Shown in pieces: positions 24,750 to 36,178 of a stretch of DNA of 36,228 nt. How positions within the stretch are numbered: position 1 is the stretch's first letter; each line of letters starts with the position of its first letter. The DNA is taken from the NCBI RefSeq assembly GCF_900115605.1, contig NZ_FOXC01000028.1:1-36228 (forward strand), written 5' to 3'. The notes beneath the pieces were generated by a model that made no database searches, was not told where the DNA came from, and saw nothing but the letters and a program-made list of their open reading frames with translations. Source of the DNA: Halolactibacillus halophilus (lineage in GTDB: Bacteria; Bacillota; Bacilli; Bacillales; Amphibacillaceae). A program made the translations under genes and the position numbers.

Positions 24750-25190
24750 ATGGCGCTGCCAAAAGATTATTATTACACGGATGAACATGTATGGCTTAAT
24801 ATAGAAGATGATTTAGTACGTGTTGGTGTGACGGATTATGCACAAGATGAGTTAGGAGATGTCGTATTCGCAGAAATTAGCGAAGCGGGTGAAACAGTGA
24901 AAGCAAATGAAACGTTTGGTAACGTTGAATCTGTTAAAACAGTATCAGAACTCTATGCACCGATCAACGGGGAGATTGTAAAAGTCAATGACGTGTTAGA
25001 AGATAAACCAGAACTCATTAACTTATCTCCCTATGATAAGGGCTGGTTGATTGTGATTAAGCCAGATGATATAGACGATGTGAAAGCACTGATGACAAGT
25101 GATGCCTATAATGATTTTTTACGTGGTATTAGTGAAGATCATGTTGCTTTAAATTTGTCACATATCAATGATATTGATTTAACTAAATAA
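24750..25190 (+). CDS. gcvH: Glycine cleavage system H protein
   Basis: The lipoyl carrier of the glycine cleavage system. The lipoylation site is K63 in NVESVKTVSEL, preceded by the family's DELGDVVFAE. The 146 residues exceed the usual 127 or so, mainly through a C-terminal extension after the normal end (NDFLRGISEDHVALNLSHIND). No gcvP or gcvT is nearby. In Bacillus, GcvH also serves as the obligate intermediate from which lipoyl groups are passed to other enzymes, which explains a solo gene. GAAAAGGGGA precedes the ATG. Confidence 0.93.
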   Translation: MALPKDYYYTDEHVWLNIEDDLVRVGVTDYAQDELGDVVFAEISEAGETVKANETFGNVESVKTVSELYAPINGEIVKVNDVLEDKPELINLSPYDKGWLIVIKPDDIDDVKALMTSDAYNDFLRGISEDHVALNLSHINDIDLTK

Positions 25191-25192
25191 TG

Positions 25193-25238
25193 AAAAAACA
25201 CGCGAGTCCCCATAATAATGTGGACTCGCGTGTTTTTT
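25193..25238. terminator. Strong bidirectional terminator
   Basis: AAAAAACACGCGAGTCC and GGACTCGCGTGTTTTTT form a perfect 17-bp stem with A- and T-runs on either side, serving convergent gcvH and the TlpA-like gene. Confidence 0.93.
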
Positions 25239-25239
25239 C

Positions 25240-25656
25240 TTACAGATAAGGGCTAATAGCTTCCATTAAACTAAGAAAGTTTAAGTTTTCTCCCCATTGT
25301 TTGACGATGTTGCCGTCTTGATCAATTAACACAGTTGTTGGCACACCTAAAGCGTTGTAATTGAGGTAAGTCTCACGGCCATTGTCAACAAGGGTTGGTT
25401 GTTTAATAAAGTTCATTTTATAGCGAACGGCATCTTCGTGCTGTCTTTCTCTACCTGCGACATTAATCGTCAACATCATCAATTTGTCTTGATCAACGGT
25501 TTGATATAAGCGTTCTTTCATTGGCATGTCTTGGCTGCAATCGGGACACCAAGAAGCCCAAAAAGTGAGTAAGACCATTTTTCCGCGTAAATCACTTAAC
25601 GTGAGGGAGTCATCTTGATCAATAAAAGGGAGTGTAAAATCTGGTGCAACTGTCAT
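25240..25656 (-). CDS. TlpA/ResA-like thioredoxin-fold protein
   Basis: A single AhpC/TSA-thioredoxin domain of 138 residues. The redox motif is WCPDC (C37, C40) in LLTFWASWCPDCSQ, with the cis-proline region GVPTTVLID later. It has neither signal peptide nor membrane anchor, so it is probably cytosolic, unlike ResA. It occupies the position of yusE, a thioredoxin-like gene, in the B. subtilis gene order, but is a TlpA-type protein. The ATG at 25656 with AAAGGA about 12 bases upstream is chosen. An in-frame TTG at 25665 is possible. Confidence 0.85.
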   Translation of the reverse strand: MTVAPDFTLPFIDQDDSLTLSDLRGKMVLLTFWASWCPDCSQDMPMKERLYQTVDQDKLMMLTINVAGRERQHEDAVRYKMNFIKQPTLVDNGRETYLNYNALGVPTTVLIDQDGNIVKQWGENLNFLSLMEAISPYL

Positions 25657-25735
25657 ATATATCAATCATCCTTTCGAATAGACGCCTGTTTTCATGAATA
25701 TTAGTATAACATGGACGAAATATTGTGAAAACTTA

Positions 25736-25764
25736 TTGACAGTATATTTTTAACGTGCTATTAT
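25736..25764 (+). promoter_or_regulatory. Sigma-A promoter of metNPQ
   Basis: TTGACA and TATTAT with an exact 17-base spacer, about 28 bases before the riboswitch. Confidence 0.85.
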
Positions 25765-25791
25765 CACCATTAACCAATCAAATATTTAAGA

Positions 25792-25954
25792 CTCTTATAA
25801 AGAGAGGTGGAGGGACTGGCCCGACGAAGCCCGGCAACCGTTAAATACTAAACTGTATTTAAAAAGGTGCCAATTCCTGCAAAGCGAGAGCTTTGGATGA
25901 TAAGAGAACGCTTAAACGTAAGCATATGATGCCAGCGTCTTTTTGTTCTCTTAT
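25792..25954 (+). ncRNA. SAM (S-box) riboswitch with expression platform
   Basis: The aptamer, 25792-25906, contains the conserved S-box core: AGAGGTGGAGGGACTGGCCC, GACGAAGCCCGGCAACC, later AAGGTGCCAATTCCTGC and GGATGATAAGAG. Helix P1 pairs CTCTTAT (25792-25798) with ATAAGAG (25900-25906). The platform has ACGCT and AGCGT arms followed by CTTTTTG (25908-25944) as the probable terminator. The P1 3' strand can alternatively pair with GTTCTCTTAT at 25945-25954. High S-adenosylmethionine should stop transcription of the methionine importer. About 150 bases of unassigned leader follow before metN. Confidence 0.93.
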
Positions 25955-26104
25955 TAAAGGAGAATAAAGGGGCGCTTTTATATTGATTACAAGTGATAGA
26001 TTAGAAATATAGGGCTTTAGACGATGATCACACATTCGGTTAAAGAGAAAAGCGAGAGTGCCGTGTTAAAAAGAACGAATATTTAGACATTAGGGGGAAG
26101 TCAT

Positions 26105-27130
26105 ATGATCGTAATTGATCAGTTATCAAAGATTTTTAAAACGAATGAACATGAACTTAAAGCTGTAGATGATTTAAGTTTATCGATTGAAAAAGGTGAG
26201 ATATTTGGTGTGATTGGCTATAGTGGGGCGGGTAAAAGTACCTTTATCCGTTTAATCAATCGTTTAGAAGAACCGACAAGTGGGACCGTAGAAATTGAAG
26301 GGCAAAACATTACTGGCCTTGCTAGACACGATTTGCGGGTGAAGCGTCAAGAAATCGGAATGATTTTTCAGCACTTTAACTTGCTGTGGTCACGTACTGT
26401 TGAAGAAAACATTGCCTTCCCATTAGAAATTGCTGGGACATCAAAAGCTAACATTAAAGTGCGTGTCCAAGAACTAATTGACCTCGTTGGGTTAACAGGT
26501 AAGGAAAAGAATTACCCCTCACAACTCAGCGGAGGACAAAAGCAACGGGTAGGGATTGCCCGAGCACTCGCAAATAAGCCGAAAGTGTTGCTCTGTGATG
26601 AGGCAACTTCCGCCCTTGACCCAGAGACAACGGATTCAATTTTAGCCCTGCTTGTTGATATTAATGAAAAATTAGGCTTAACCATTATCCTCATTACTCA
26701 TGAAATGCACGTCATTCAAAAGATTTGTCATAACGTGGCGGTCATGGAAGCTGGACGTATAGTCGAACAAGGCAATGTTCTTGAAGTTTTCACGCACCCT
26801 AAAAAACCGGTGACAAAAAAGTTTGTTGAACAAGTCATGGGCAAACCAAATGACGAACTCACCGATGATCTACTGATTGAACATATTTCAGATGGTCATG
26901 TGTTAAAGTTAACCTTTGTGAAAGAAACGGCGAATCAAGCGATTATTTCAGAAGTGGCTAAGCACTATGATGTTGATATTAATATTATTCAAGGAAATAT
27001 AAAACAGACACAAGAAGGAGCTTACGGTTCACTTTATCTACAAATGACAGGGGACTTATCAGCAGTGGAACAAGCGATGCAATTTATTCGATCAACGTCA
27101 GTCGATGTGGAGGTGATCGCTCATGGCTAA
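26105..27130 (+). CDS. metN: Methionine ABC transporter ATPase MetN
   Basis: The 341-residue ATPase of the MetNPQ methionine importer. Walker A is GYSGAGKST (38-46), the signature LSGGQKQRVGIARAL, Walker B LLCDEATSALDP and the switch His in LITHEMHVI. The C-terminal NIL regulatory domain (about 260-341), which binds methionine and inhibits transport, is present. The ATG at 26105 follows AGGGGGAAG. It overlaps metP by 8 bases. A SAM riboswitch lies 150 bases upstream. Confidence 0.96.
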   Translation: MIVIDQLSKIFKTNEHELKAVDDLSLSIEKGEIFGVIGYSGAGKSTFIRLINRLEEPTSGTVEIEGQNITGLARHDLRVKRQEIGMIFQHFNLLWSRTVEENIAFPLEIAGTSKANIKVRVQELIDLVGLTGKEKNYPSQLSGGQKQRVGIARALANKPKVLLCDEATSALDPETTDSILALLVDINEKLGLTIILITHEMHVIQKICHNVAVMEAGRIVEQGNVLEVFTHPKKPVTKKFVEQVMGKPNDELTDDLLIEHISDGHVLKLTFVKETANQAIISEVAKHYDVDINIIQGNIKQTQEGAYGSLYLQMTGDLSAVEQAMQFIRSTSVDVEVIAHG

Positions 27131-27788
27131 TCTTTTCCCGAACATTGATTGGATGGATTTATTATTGGCAACCGGTGAAACACTTTATATGACGCTTGTA
27201 GCCTTAGTCGGCACATTGGTTTTGGGTACCGTATTAGGGTTACTGATTTATTTATCAGCACCGGGCAACCTTTGGGAGAATAAAATTGTTTATTTGATTA
27301 CCGCAGGTTTCGTGAACATATTTAGAGCGATTCCATTTATTATTTTAATCTTTTTAATATTACCACTTACAGTATTACTATTTGGGACATTCCGAGGACC
27401 AACCGCGGCACTACCCGCCCTTATTTTAGGTTCAGCACCGTTTTATGGCCGGCTCGTTGAGATTGCGCTTAGAGAAGTAGATCATGGTGTCATTGAAGCG
27501 GCAAAAGCAATGGGAGCAAAAACGTCAACAATTATTTTTAAAGTCTTATTAAAAGAATCGATGCCGGCGCTCGTTTCAGGACTAACAGTAACGGCAATTG
27601 CTTTAATCGGTTATACTGCCGTCGCAGGTTCGATTGGTGCTGGTGGTCTTGGCGATTATGCTTACTTCTACGGCTTTACTCGGCGAGATATGGATATCGT
27701 TTATGTCTGTACACTCTTGATTGTGTTCATTGTGTTTATCTTTCAATTTATTGGTGATGTTATTACGAAGAAAATCGATAAGCGCTAA
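27123..27788 (+). CDS. metP: Methionine ABC transporter permease MetP (MetI)
   Basis: The 221-residue inner-membrane permease has about five transmembrane helices and the EAA coupling loop EVDHGVIEAAKAMGAKTSTI, which meets MetN. The region FRAIPFIILIFLILPLT is typical of methionine permeases. The start lies within the end of metN behind GGAGGTGATC, so translation is coupled. The gap to metQ is short (38 bases). As in B. subtilis, its length matches the family. Confidence 0.95.
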   Translation: MANLFPNIDWMDLLLATGETLYMTLVALVGTLVLGTVLGLLIYLSAPGNLWENKIVYLITAGFVNIFRAIPFIILIFLILPLTVLLFGTFRGPTAALPALILGSAPFYGRLVEIALREVDHGVIEAAKAMGAKTSTIIFKVLLKESMPALVSGLTVTAIALIGYTAVAGSIGAGGLGDYAYFYGFTRRDMDIVYVCTLLIVFIVFIFQFIGDVITKKIDKR

Positions 27789-27826
27789 TGCGCCTATTCA
27801 TATAACAAAAAAGAAAAGGGGATTTA

Positions 27827-28642
27827 ATGATGAAAAAAATTGTAACCTTGTTTTTACTTGTCTTATCACTCGGATTTTTAGCTGCTTGCGGAGAAGAGTC
27901 AGCAGAGAATGAAATTAAAGTTGGAGCAACTTCTGTTCCTCACGCAGAAATCTTAGAAGAAGCCCGTCCATTATTAGAAGAAGAAGGTATTGAGTTAACG
28001 ATTGAAACGTATACAGATTATGCCTTACCAAACGAAGATTTATCACGCGGAGAATTGGATGCTAACTACTTCCAACACATTCCGTTCTTCGAATTATCAA
28101 TGAAAGACCATGACTATGAATTAGTCAATCTAGGTAGTATTCACATTGAGCCACTGGGTGTCTTTTCGAAAGATATTGCCTCTGTTGATGATATTGCAGA
28201 AGGAACAGAAGTGATTATTAGCCGTAGCGTCCCTGACCATGGACGGATCCTTGCTTTATTTGAAGCAAATGGATTTATTACCTTAGCTGATGATGTCGAT
28301 AAATCAGCGGTGACAATCGATGATATTGTTGATAACCCATTAAACTTAACCTTCTCACCATCAGTGAACCCAGAGTTCTTAATTGAAGCGTATGAGAATG
28401 AAGCAAATACGCTTGTGGCGATTAATGGTAACTATGCGATTGAAGCAGGACTATCACCTGTAGATGATGCTTTATTCGTTGAAGGTGCTGACTCACTGTA
28501 TGTGAATATCATCGCCGGACGTGCAGAAGATGAAGATAATGAGAATCTTCAAAAGCTAGTCGAAATCTTGCATTCAGAAGAAATTACTAATTTCATTACT
28601 GAAAAGTATCAAGGCGAAGTTGTTCCTGTTGCTGGTGAATAA
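27827..28642 (+). CDS. metQ: Methionine-binding lipoprotein MetQ
   Basis: The 271-residue binding protein begins MMKKIVTLFLLVLSLGFLAACG with lipobox LAAC, making C21 the lipidated residue. The mature NlpA/MetQ domain follows, with EIKVGATSVPHAEIL, DANYFQHIPF and the GNYAIEAGL segment. It delivers methionine (either stereoisomer, in B. subtilis) to MetNP. Two adjacent ATG codons (27827 and 27830) follow AAAAGGGGA. Either could start. It ends the operon before a terminator. Confidence 0.96.
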   Translation: MMKKIVTLFLLVLSLGFLAACGEESAENEIKVGATSVPHAEILEEARPLLEEEGIELTIETYTDYALPNEDLSRGELDANYFQHIPFFELSMKDHDYELVNLGSIHIEPLGVFSKDIASVDDIAEGTEVIISRSVPDHGRILALFEANGFITLADDVDKSAVTIDDIVDNPLNLTFSPSVNPEFLIEAYENEANTLVAINGNYAIEAGLSPVDDALFVEGADSLYVNIIAGRAEDEDNENLQKLVEILHSEEITNFITEKYQGEVVPVAGE

Positions 28643-28652
28643 CTGAACAATG

Positions 28653-28692
28653 AAATACAGACGAAAACAGAAGAATTCGTCTGTATTTTCAT
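28653..28692 (+). terminator. Terminator of metNPQ
   Basis: AAATACAGACGAA and TTCGTCTGTATTT form a 13-bp stem ending in TTTT. Confidence 0.85.
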
Positions 28693-28846
28693 GTGTGCTG
28701 AGATATGTTGAATAGAGTGGTTATTACTCGGTGAAATGAGGTCAAATCAAGCTATAGTGTGTTTTTCATAGTAAGGCCAGCGTGCTATAATGATAATTGA
28801 ATCAAGTAATAAATAAATTAATCATTAAGGGGACTTTTAAAACGAG

Positions 28847-29038
28847 ATGGAAAAGCTCAATTTAAACTACACACCAGAAATGGAAAAAGCCATGCATCAG
28901 AGTCACGGCGTAAATTTCACAGAATATGAAATGAATGTCGAGAAGCGCATGAAAGTCGAGCGAGAACGAGAAAAAAGTCATGAGCAAAGTATGAAATTGA
29001 TTGCTGAACTTCAACAAGATATTCACCGAGATATGTAA
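28847..29038 (+). CDS. Small charged protein of unknown function
   Basis: A 63-residue product beginning MEKLNLNYTPEMEKAMHQ. It is very rich in Glu, Lys, Met and His with no cysteine, no signal peptide and no membrane segment. The second half (EYEMNVEKRMKVEREREKSHEQSM) is predicted to be one long charged helix, perhaps a coiled coil. I recognise no family. AAGGGGA lies about 15 bases before the ATG, a little far. It is a single-gene unit with its own strong terminator, between metNPQ and suf, which supports a real gene. The start and expression are the uncertain points. Confidence 0.6.
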   Translation: MEKLNLNYTPEMEKAMHQSHGVNFTEYEMNVEKRMKVEREREKSHEQSMKLIAELQQDIHRDM

Positions 29039-29062
29039 ACTCAATTAACATGAGTAAATGAG

Positions 29063-29107
29063 AAAAACCTCCGCGCTATTTGAATGAATAATGCGGAGGT
29101 TTTTCTT
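29063..29107 (+). terminator. Intrinsic terminator
   Basis: AAAAACCTCCGC and GCGGAGGTTTTT form a perfect 12-bp stem with an 18-base loop, after the small charged protein gene. The A-run before it may allow it to act in both directions. Confidence 0.88.
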
Positions 29108-29391
29108 TATATTACCAAAAAACTAAATGAGATCAAAAGATTTTGGTGGCTCGTTTTTTGATTTTTCTTGTTACTGTGAGGAAAATAACTGAAAGATGTG
29201 GCAAAGTTTAACTAACATGAGACGCTAATTTCGACTTTACAAACGTATTTGTTTGAAAAGTGATGTTTTTGGTCTTAAAATCTTGCCATAATTTTTGAAA
29301 TAGTTTAAGATTGTAATGAGTATAAACTGAGAATGAAAATGAGTCTCAGTATCAGAATAACACGTAAGTAAATTACTTAGGAGGTATAGAT
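29108..29391 (+). promoter_or_regulatory. suf leader region with possible Fur-like site
   Basis: No gene. Near the sufC start, GAAAATGAGTCTCAGTATC (29335-29353) matches 14 of 19 positions of the Fur-box consensus by eye, overlapping an inverted repeat CTGAGA..TCTCAG. TATAAA at 29321-29326 may be the -10 box, with TTGAAA at 29295 too far upstream (20-base spacer) for a standard promoter. The rest of the leader has nothing I recognise. Confidence 0.35.
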
Positions 29392-30171
29392 ATGAGTGGT
29401 TCGACATTAGAAATTAAAGATCTTCATGTGGAGATTGATGGTAAAGAGATTTTAAAAGGTGTTAATTTAACGATAAAAGGTGGCGAGTTCCATGCGATTA
29501 TGGGACCAAATGGTACGGGTAAATCAACACTTGCCTCTGCTATTATGGGTCATCCGAAATACGAAGTAACAAAGGGACAGATTTTAATGGACGGTGAAGA
29601 TGTTTTAGAGATGGAAGTAGACGAACGCGCACAAGCGGGTCTATTTTTAGCAATGCAGTACCCAAGTGAAATCAGTGGCGTAACAACATCAGATTTCTTA
29701 CGCTCTTCTATTAATGCTCATCGCGAAGAGGGTGATGAAATTCCATTAATGAAGTTTATTAAAGAAATGGATGGTGCCATGGACTATCTAGAAATGGATA
29801 AAAACATGTCACAACGTTATCTTAATGAAGGATTCTCAGGTGGAGAGAAAAAACGTAATGAAATCCTCCAACTCATGTTATTAAAACCTGCGATTGGTAT
29901 TTTAGATGAGATTGATTCTGGTCTAGATATTGATGCACTTAAAGTCGTTTCAAAAGGTATTAATAAATTACGTAACGAGAACTTTGGCTGTTTAATTATT
30001 ACGCACTACCAACGGTTACTCAATTATGTTACACCTGATTACGTACACGTCATGATGCAAGGGCGCGTTGTGAAATCTGGTGGACCAGAACTTGTCGAAC
30101 GTTTAGAGAGTGAAGGTTATGAATGGATTAAAGATGAACTTGGAATCGAAGACGAAACTGTCGGCGAATAA
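29392..30171 (+). CDS. sufC: Fe-S assembly ATPase SufC
   Basis: The 259-residue ABC-type ATPase of the SufBCD scaffold has Walker A GPNGTGKST, signature FSGGEKKRNEI, Walker B AIGILDEIDSGLD and switch His in IITHYQRLL. It is soluble and powers rearrangement of the SufB-SufD pair rather than transport. GAGGTATAG precedes the ATG at 29392. It begins the sufCDSUB operon, whose order is the one found in Bacillus. Upstream lies a possible Fur-like site. Confidence 0.97.
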   Translation: MSGSTLEIKDLHVEIDGKEILKGVNLTIKGGEFHAIMGPNGTGKSTLASAIMGHPKYEVTKGQILMDGEDVLEMEVDERAQAGLFLAMQYPSEISGVTTSDFLRSSINAHREEGDEIPLMKFIKEMDGAMDYLEMDKNMSQRYLNEGFSGGEKKRNEILQLMLLKPAIGILDEIDSGLDIDALKVVSKGINKLRNENFGCLIITHYQRLLNYVTPDYVHVMMQGRVVKSGGPELVERLESEGYEWIKDELGIEDETVGE

Positions 30172-30193
30172 TTTGTAAGGGAGGAGGAATTCG

Positions 30194-33147
<2,954 letters not shown>

Positions 33148-33176
33148 TACTATGATGTAACAAAGGAGGGGCTAAT

Positions 33177-34574
33177 ATGTCTAAAAATGCACCAGAAGTA
33201 GGCGAATATAAATACGGATTTCATGATAAGGATGTCTCGATTTTCCGTACAGAACGCGGCCTTACAGAAAAAGTTGTGCGTGAAATATCTAAAATAAAAG
33301 ATGAGCCTGAATGGATGTTATCATACCGTCTAAAAGCGCTCGAACATTTCTATAAAACACCAATGCCACAGTGGGGTGGCGATTTATCAGAACTTGATTT
33401 TGATGAGATTACCTATTACGTCAAACCATCTGAACGTTCTGAACGTTCATGGGATGAGGTGCCTGAAGAAATCAAGCGTACATTTGATAAGTTAGGTATT
33501 CCAGAAGCGGAACAAAAATACCTTGCCGGTGTATCTGCACAGTATGAATCTGAAGTGGTATATCACAACTTAAAAGAAGATCTTCAAAAAATGGGGATTG
33601 TCTTTAAAGATACAGATACAGCACTGAAAGAAAATGAAGATTTATTTAAAGAATACTTTGGTAAAGTGATTCCTTATACCGACAATAAGTTTTCAGCTTT
33701 AAACTCAGCAGTATGGTCAGGTGGTTCGTTTATCTATGTACCAAAAGGTGTAAAAACAGATACGCCACTACAAGCTTACTTCCGAATTAACTCAGAAAAT
33801 ATGGGGCAATTTGAACGGACACTCATTATCGTTGATGAGGGTGCATCGGTTCATTACGTAGAAGGATGTACAGCACCAGTGTTTACGACAAACTCACTTC
33901 ACAGTGCGGTTGTTGAAATCTATGTTAAAAAAGATGCTTATTGTCGTTACACAACAATTCAAAACTGGGCTAATAATGTCTACAACCTTGTTACTAAACG
34001 AGCGACATGTGATGCCAATGCGACGATGGAATGGGTTGATGGTAACATTGGATCGAAGTTAACGATGAAATACCCTGCCGTTCTTCTAAAAGGAGAAGGT
34101 GCGCGTGGTATGACGCTGTCCATTGCTATTGCGGGTAAAGGACAACTTCAAGATGCAGGTGCAAAAATGATTCACCTGGCGCCAAATACATCGTCAACGA
34201 TTGTATCTAAATCAATCTCGAAACATGGTGGTAAAGTCTCTTACCGCGGGATTGTTCACTTCGGTCGTAAGGCTGACGGGGCACGGTCAAATATTGAATG
34301 CGATACGTTAATTATGGATAACAAATCAACGTCTGATACGATTCCATATAATGAAATCTTAAATGACAACATTTCGCTTGAGCACGAAGCAAAAGTGTCA
34401 AAAGTGTCTGAAGAACAACTCTTCTACTTGATGAGTCGTGGTATTTCAGAACAAGAAGCAACCGAAATGATTGTCATGGGCTTTATCGAGCCATTCACAA
34501 AAGAACTACCAATGGAATATGCAGTTGAAATGAACCGATTAATTTCCTTTGAAATGGAAGGAAGTATTGGTTAA
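33177..34574 (+). CDS. sufB: Fe-S assembly scaffold protein SufB
   Basis: The 465-residue central scaffold of SufBCD, where Fe-S clusters are formed. It shows [20 protein letters not shown] at the start, the beta-helix core with [16 protein letters not shown] (whose conserved Cys is implicated in sulfur transfer), and the C-terminal [25 protein letters not shown] strong AAAGGAGGGG precedes the ATG. It ends the operon. No terminator with a clear stem follows, only mobile-element debris, so the original downstream region has probably been lost. Confidence 0.97.
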   Translation: MSKNAPEVGEYKYGFHDKDVSIFRTERGLTEKVVREISKIKDEPEWMLSYRLKALEHFYKTPMPQWGGDLSELDFDEITYYVKPSERSERSWDEVPEEIKRTFDKLGIPEAEQKYLAGVSAQYESEVVYHNLKEDLQKMGIVFKDTDTALKENEDLFKEYFGKVIPYTDNKFSALNSAVWSGGSFIYVPKGVKTDTPLQAYFRINSENMGQFERTLIIVDEGASVHYVEGCTAPVFTTNSLHSAVVEIYVKKDAYCRYTTIQNWANNVYNLVTKRATCDANATMEWVDGNIGSKLTMKYPAVLLKGEGARGMTLSIAIAGKGQLQDAGAKMIHLAPNTSSTIVSKSISKHGGKVSYRGIVHFGRKADGARSNIECDTLIMDNKSTSDTIPYNEILNDNISLEHEAKVSKVSEEQLFYLMSRGISEQEATEMIVMGFIEPFTKELPMEYAVEMNRLISFEMEGSIG

Positions 34575-34635
34575 CGTTGTTATATAAACGTTTTGGTGAG
34601 GTGTAATTGAGGCTTGCCCCTTTTTACCCACTAAA

Positions 34636-34776
34636 TCATGAATTAATGTAATTTGAATACAAATCGAGAGATTCTTTTTCGAGTTTCTCATTAATGTGTA
34701 AATACGTATCTGCAGTGACATGTGCCGATTTATGGCTGAGTCTCTCAGATACGTATTTTTTATCGTTTTAGGGTGA
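34636..34776 (-). pseudogene. Tyrosine recombinase (integrase) C-terminal fragment
   Basis: The minus strand from about 34776 to a stop at 34638-34636 reads DKKYVSERLSHKSAHVTADTYLHI, then INEKLEKESLDLYSNYINS. This is the end of a phage/ICE-type tyrosine recombinase: the LSHKS region and the tyrosine in DTYLH, the catalytic nucleophile. The rest of the gene is absent. The break coincides with the left end of the tnpB element at about 34766, which replaced or separated it. Confidence 0.72.
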
Positions 34777-34921
34777 GAAGACACCTTCCTCAAGTGCGTT
34801 AGCACCAGGTGGGTGATGAATTGCTGGTTTTGAATATTTTTTAAGTGGCAAACATATATCCCACACGGTATAATTAAAGCGTTAACAATGACCATCACAA
34901 AACAAAGAGAGGGTGGGTATC
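34760..34921 (+). mobile_element. Left end (LE) of the tnpB element, right-hand copy
   Basis: This matches 474-636 in inverted orientation, including the LE hairpin block (GAGAAGACACCTTCCTCAAG, then GCGTTAGCACCAGGTGGGTG), the promoter-like AT stretch and the GAGAGGG before the tnpB start at 34922. Confidence 0.65.
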
Positions 34922-35770
34922 ATGGGAATGAAGGCTATTTTTTCAAATCGCTTATATAAGCATAAAATCGCCCCTGATTTTGTGATGTCCATGGATCACA
35001 CCCTCCGGGTGTTTAATCAAGCCAAACATTTTCGGTATCAAGCGGAGGTCCGTGAGCTTAGGGACTCGAAAGTGAAAAATTCCATTTCCATCCATAAAAG
35101 GTAAAAGCAACGTTACGGATTAAATGATTATTATGCGAACAGCGCTGTTTAAGAAGGACGGGCGCTTCTAACCGCACAAAAAGAGTTGAAGAACGTGTAC
35201 ATGCGTAATAAAAAAGAACAAATCAACGCCTTTAAAAGAAAAATAAAAGCGACGAAGGCGCGCTTGACGACCCTTCAAAAAATAAAAGCCTCTTTTGTCA
35301 AAGGAACACCGATGTTCAATAAAACGTCACGTGAACAACAAAAAGGGGCCTTTTTTGTTGTGAGATATAAGTATCACACACGCTTATTTTACTGCGCCTA
35401 TAATTTTGAACATCAACATCTTGATGTTCAAATCAAACACCTAAAGTCTCGCTTGGGCCAGTTGAATTTTAAGAAAGATTGATACGAAAAACAATTGATT
35501 CAATTGACAACCAAAGTGATCGGTGTGTGTTTCGGTAGTAAAAAACTCGCCCGCGGTCGGTTAACACAAAAGTCTTATCACGCTCATCTTGAGCGTTGGC
35601 AGAAAGATTGGGCCGGGGCGCGTTACGGTAAGATGACCATTTCGGGATGGAAAGATGCTAAATCAGGTAACTTTGTCTTTCATTATCACCCGGATACCCA
35701 CACTCTTATCTTTAGGGCTATCAATCAGTGTGTCATTCGTCTCTCTGACGTTGTTTTTCCTTATGGTTAA
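34922..35770 (+). pseudogene. tnpB: TnpB-like protein, N-terminal half, inactivated
   Basis: One frame runs from the ATG at 34922 through in-frame stops at 35102, 35150 and 35480, and ends at a TAA at 35768. At the first, second and fourth the other tnpB copies have TTA, CAA and CAA, so they are simple point mutations. The part shared with the left copy is similar at roughly nine in ten positions by eye. Its last residues (SDVVFPYG) align with the start of the C-terminal half at 11702. After 35775 homology stops and an unrelated transposase stub begins, so the RuvC half and right end were lost. It cannot make a working nuclease. Confidence 0.8.
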
Positions 35771-35774
35771 AATC

Positions 35775-35972
35775 ATTTTTACTCTGACATAGTAAACCTA
35801 GATAAGAGTGAATAATATCACCATTTGAGATAAACGGCAGTGTTTTTATAATGGGCAAATGAATATATGAAAGATGTTCATAAACAATTGTTTTTGATAA
35901 GAGTAGGCCAATTAAACCTAATCCTGAATGGGTTGATAATGTCTCATCTGAAGCTTCAAGAATAAATTCCAC
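35775..35972 (-). pseudogene. IS1380-like transposase, N-terminal stub
   Basis: The minus strand from a GTG at 35972 reads MEFILEASDETLSTHSGLGL, then IGLLLSKT and, near the break, GDIIHSYLGLLCQSKNDF. This is the usual N-terminal region of IS1380-type transposases as I recall them. GGTAGGTG precedes the GTG. The frame runs into the broken end of the tnpB pseudogene at about 35770, so the catalytic domain is gone. A TATAAT-like box on the minus strand upstream (about 36020) may be its promoter. Confidence 0.55.
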
Positions 35973-36178
35973 GACGGCACCTACCTGGTGAAATAATATT
36001 TGAAGAAAATAACCTTCCTAACACTATTATATCAAGCATTTAGACTAGATTCATCAGATTTTTCATCACGGTGACACACGGATTCAGGTATTCTAGAATT
36101 AGTTATCTTTACTCATTGAAAATATACTAAACTGATAGTGTACAATATTTTGTGTAAACGACCTTTGACTCGTTTTTG

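Noticed and set aside
34539-34898. Minus-strand frame of 119 codons downstream of sufB
   Set aside because: It is a different frame of the integrase remnant and transposon left end. The integrase-like frame reads as real protein and this one does not.
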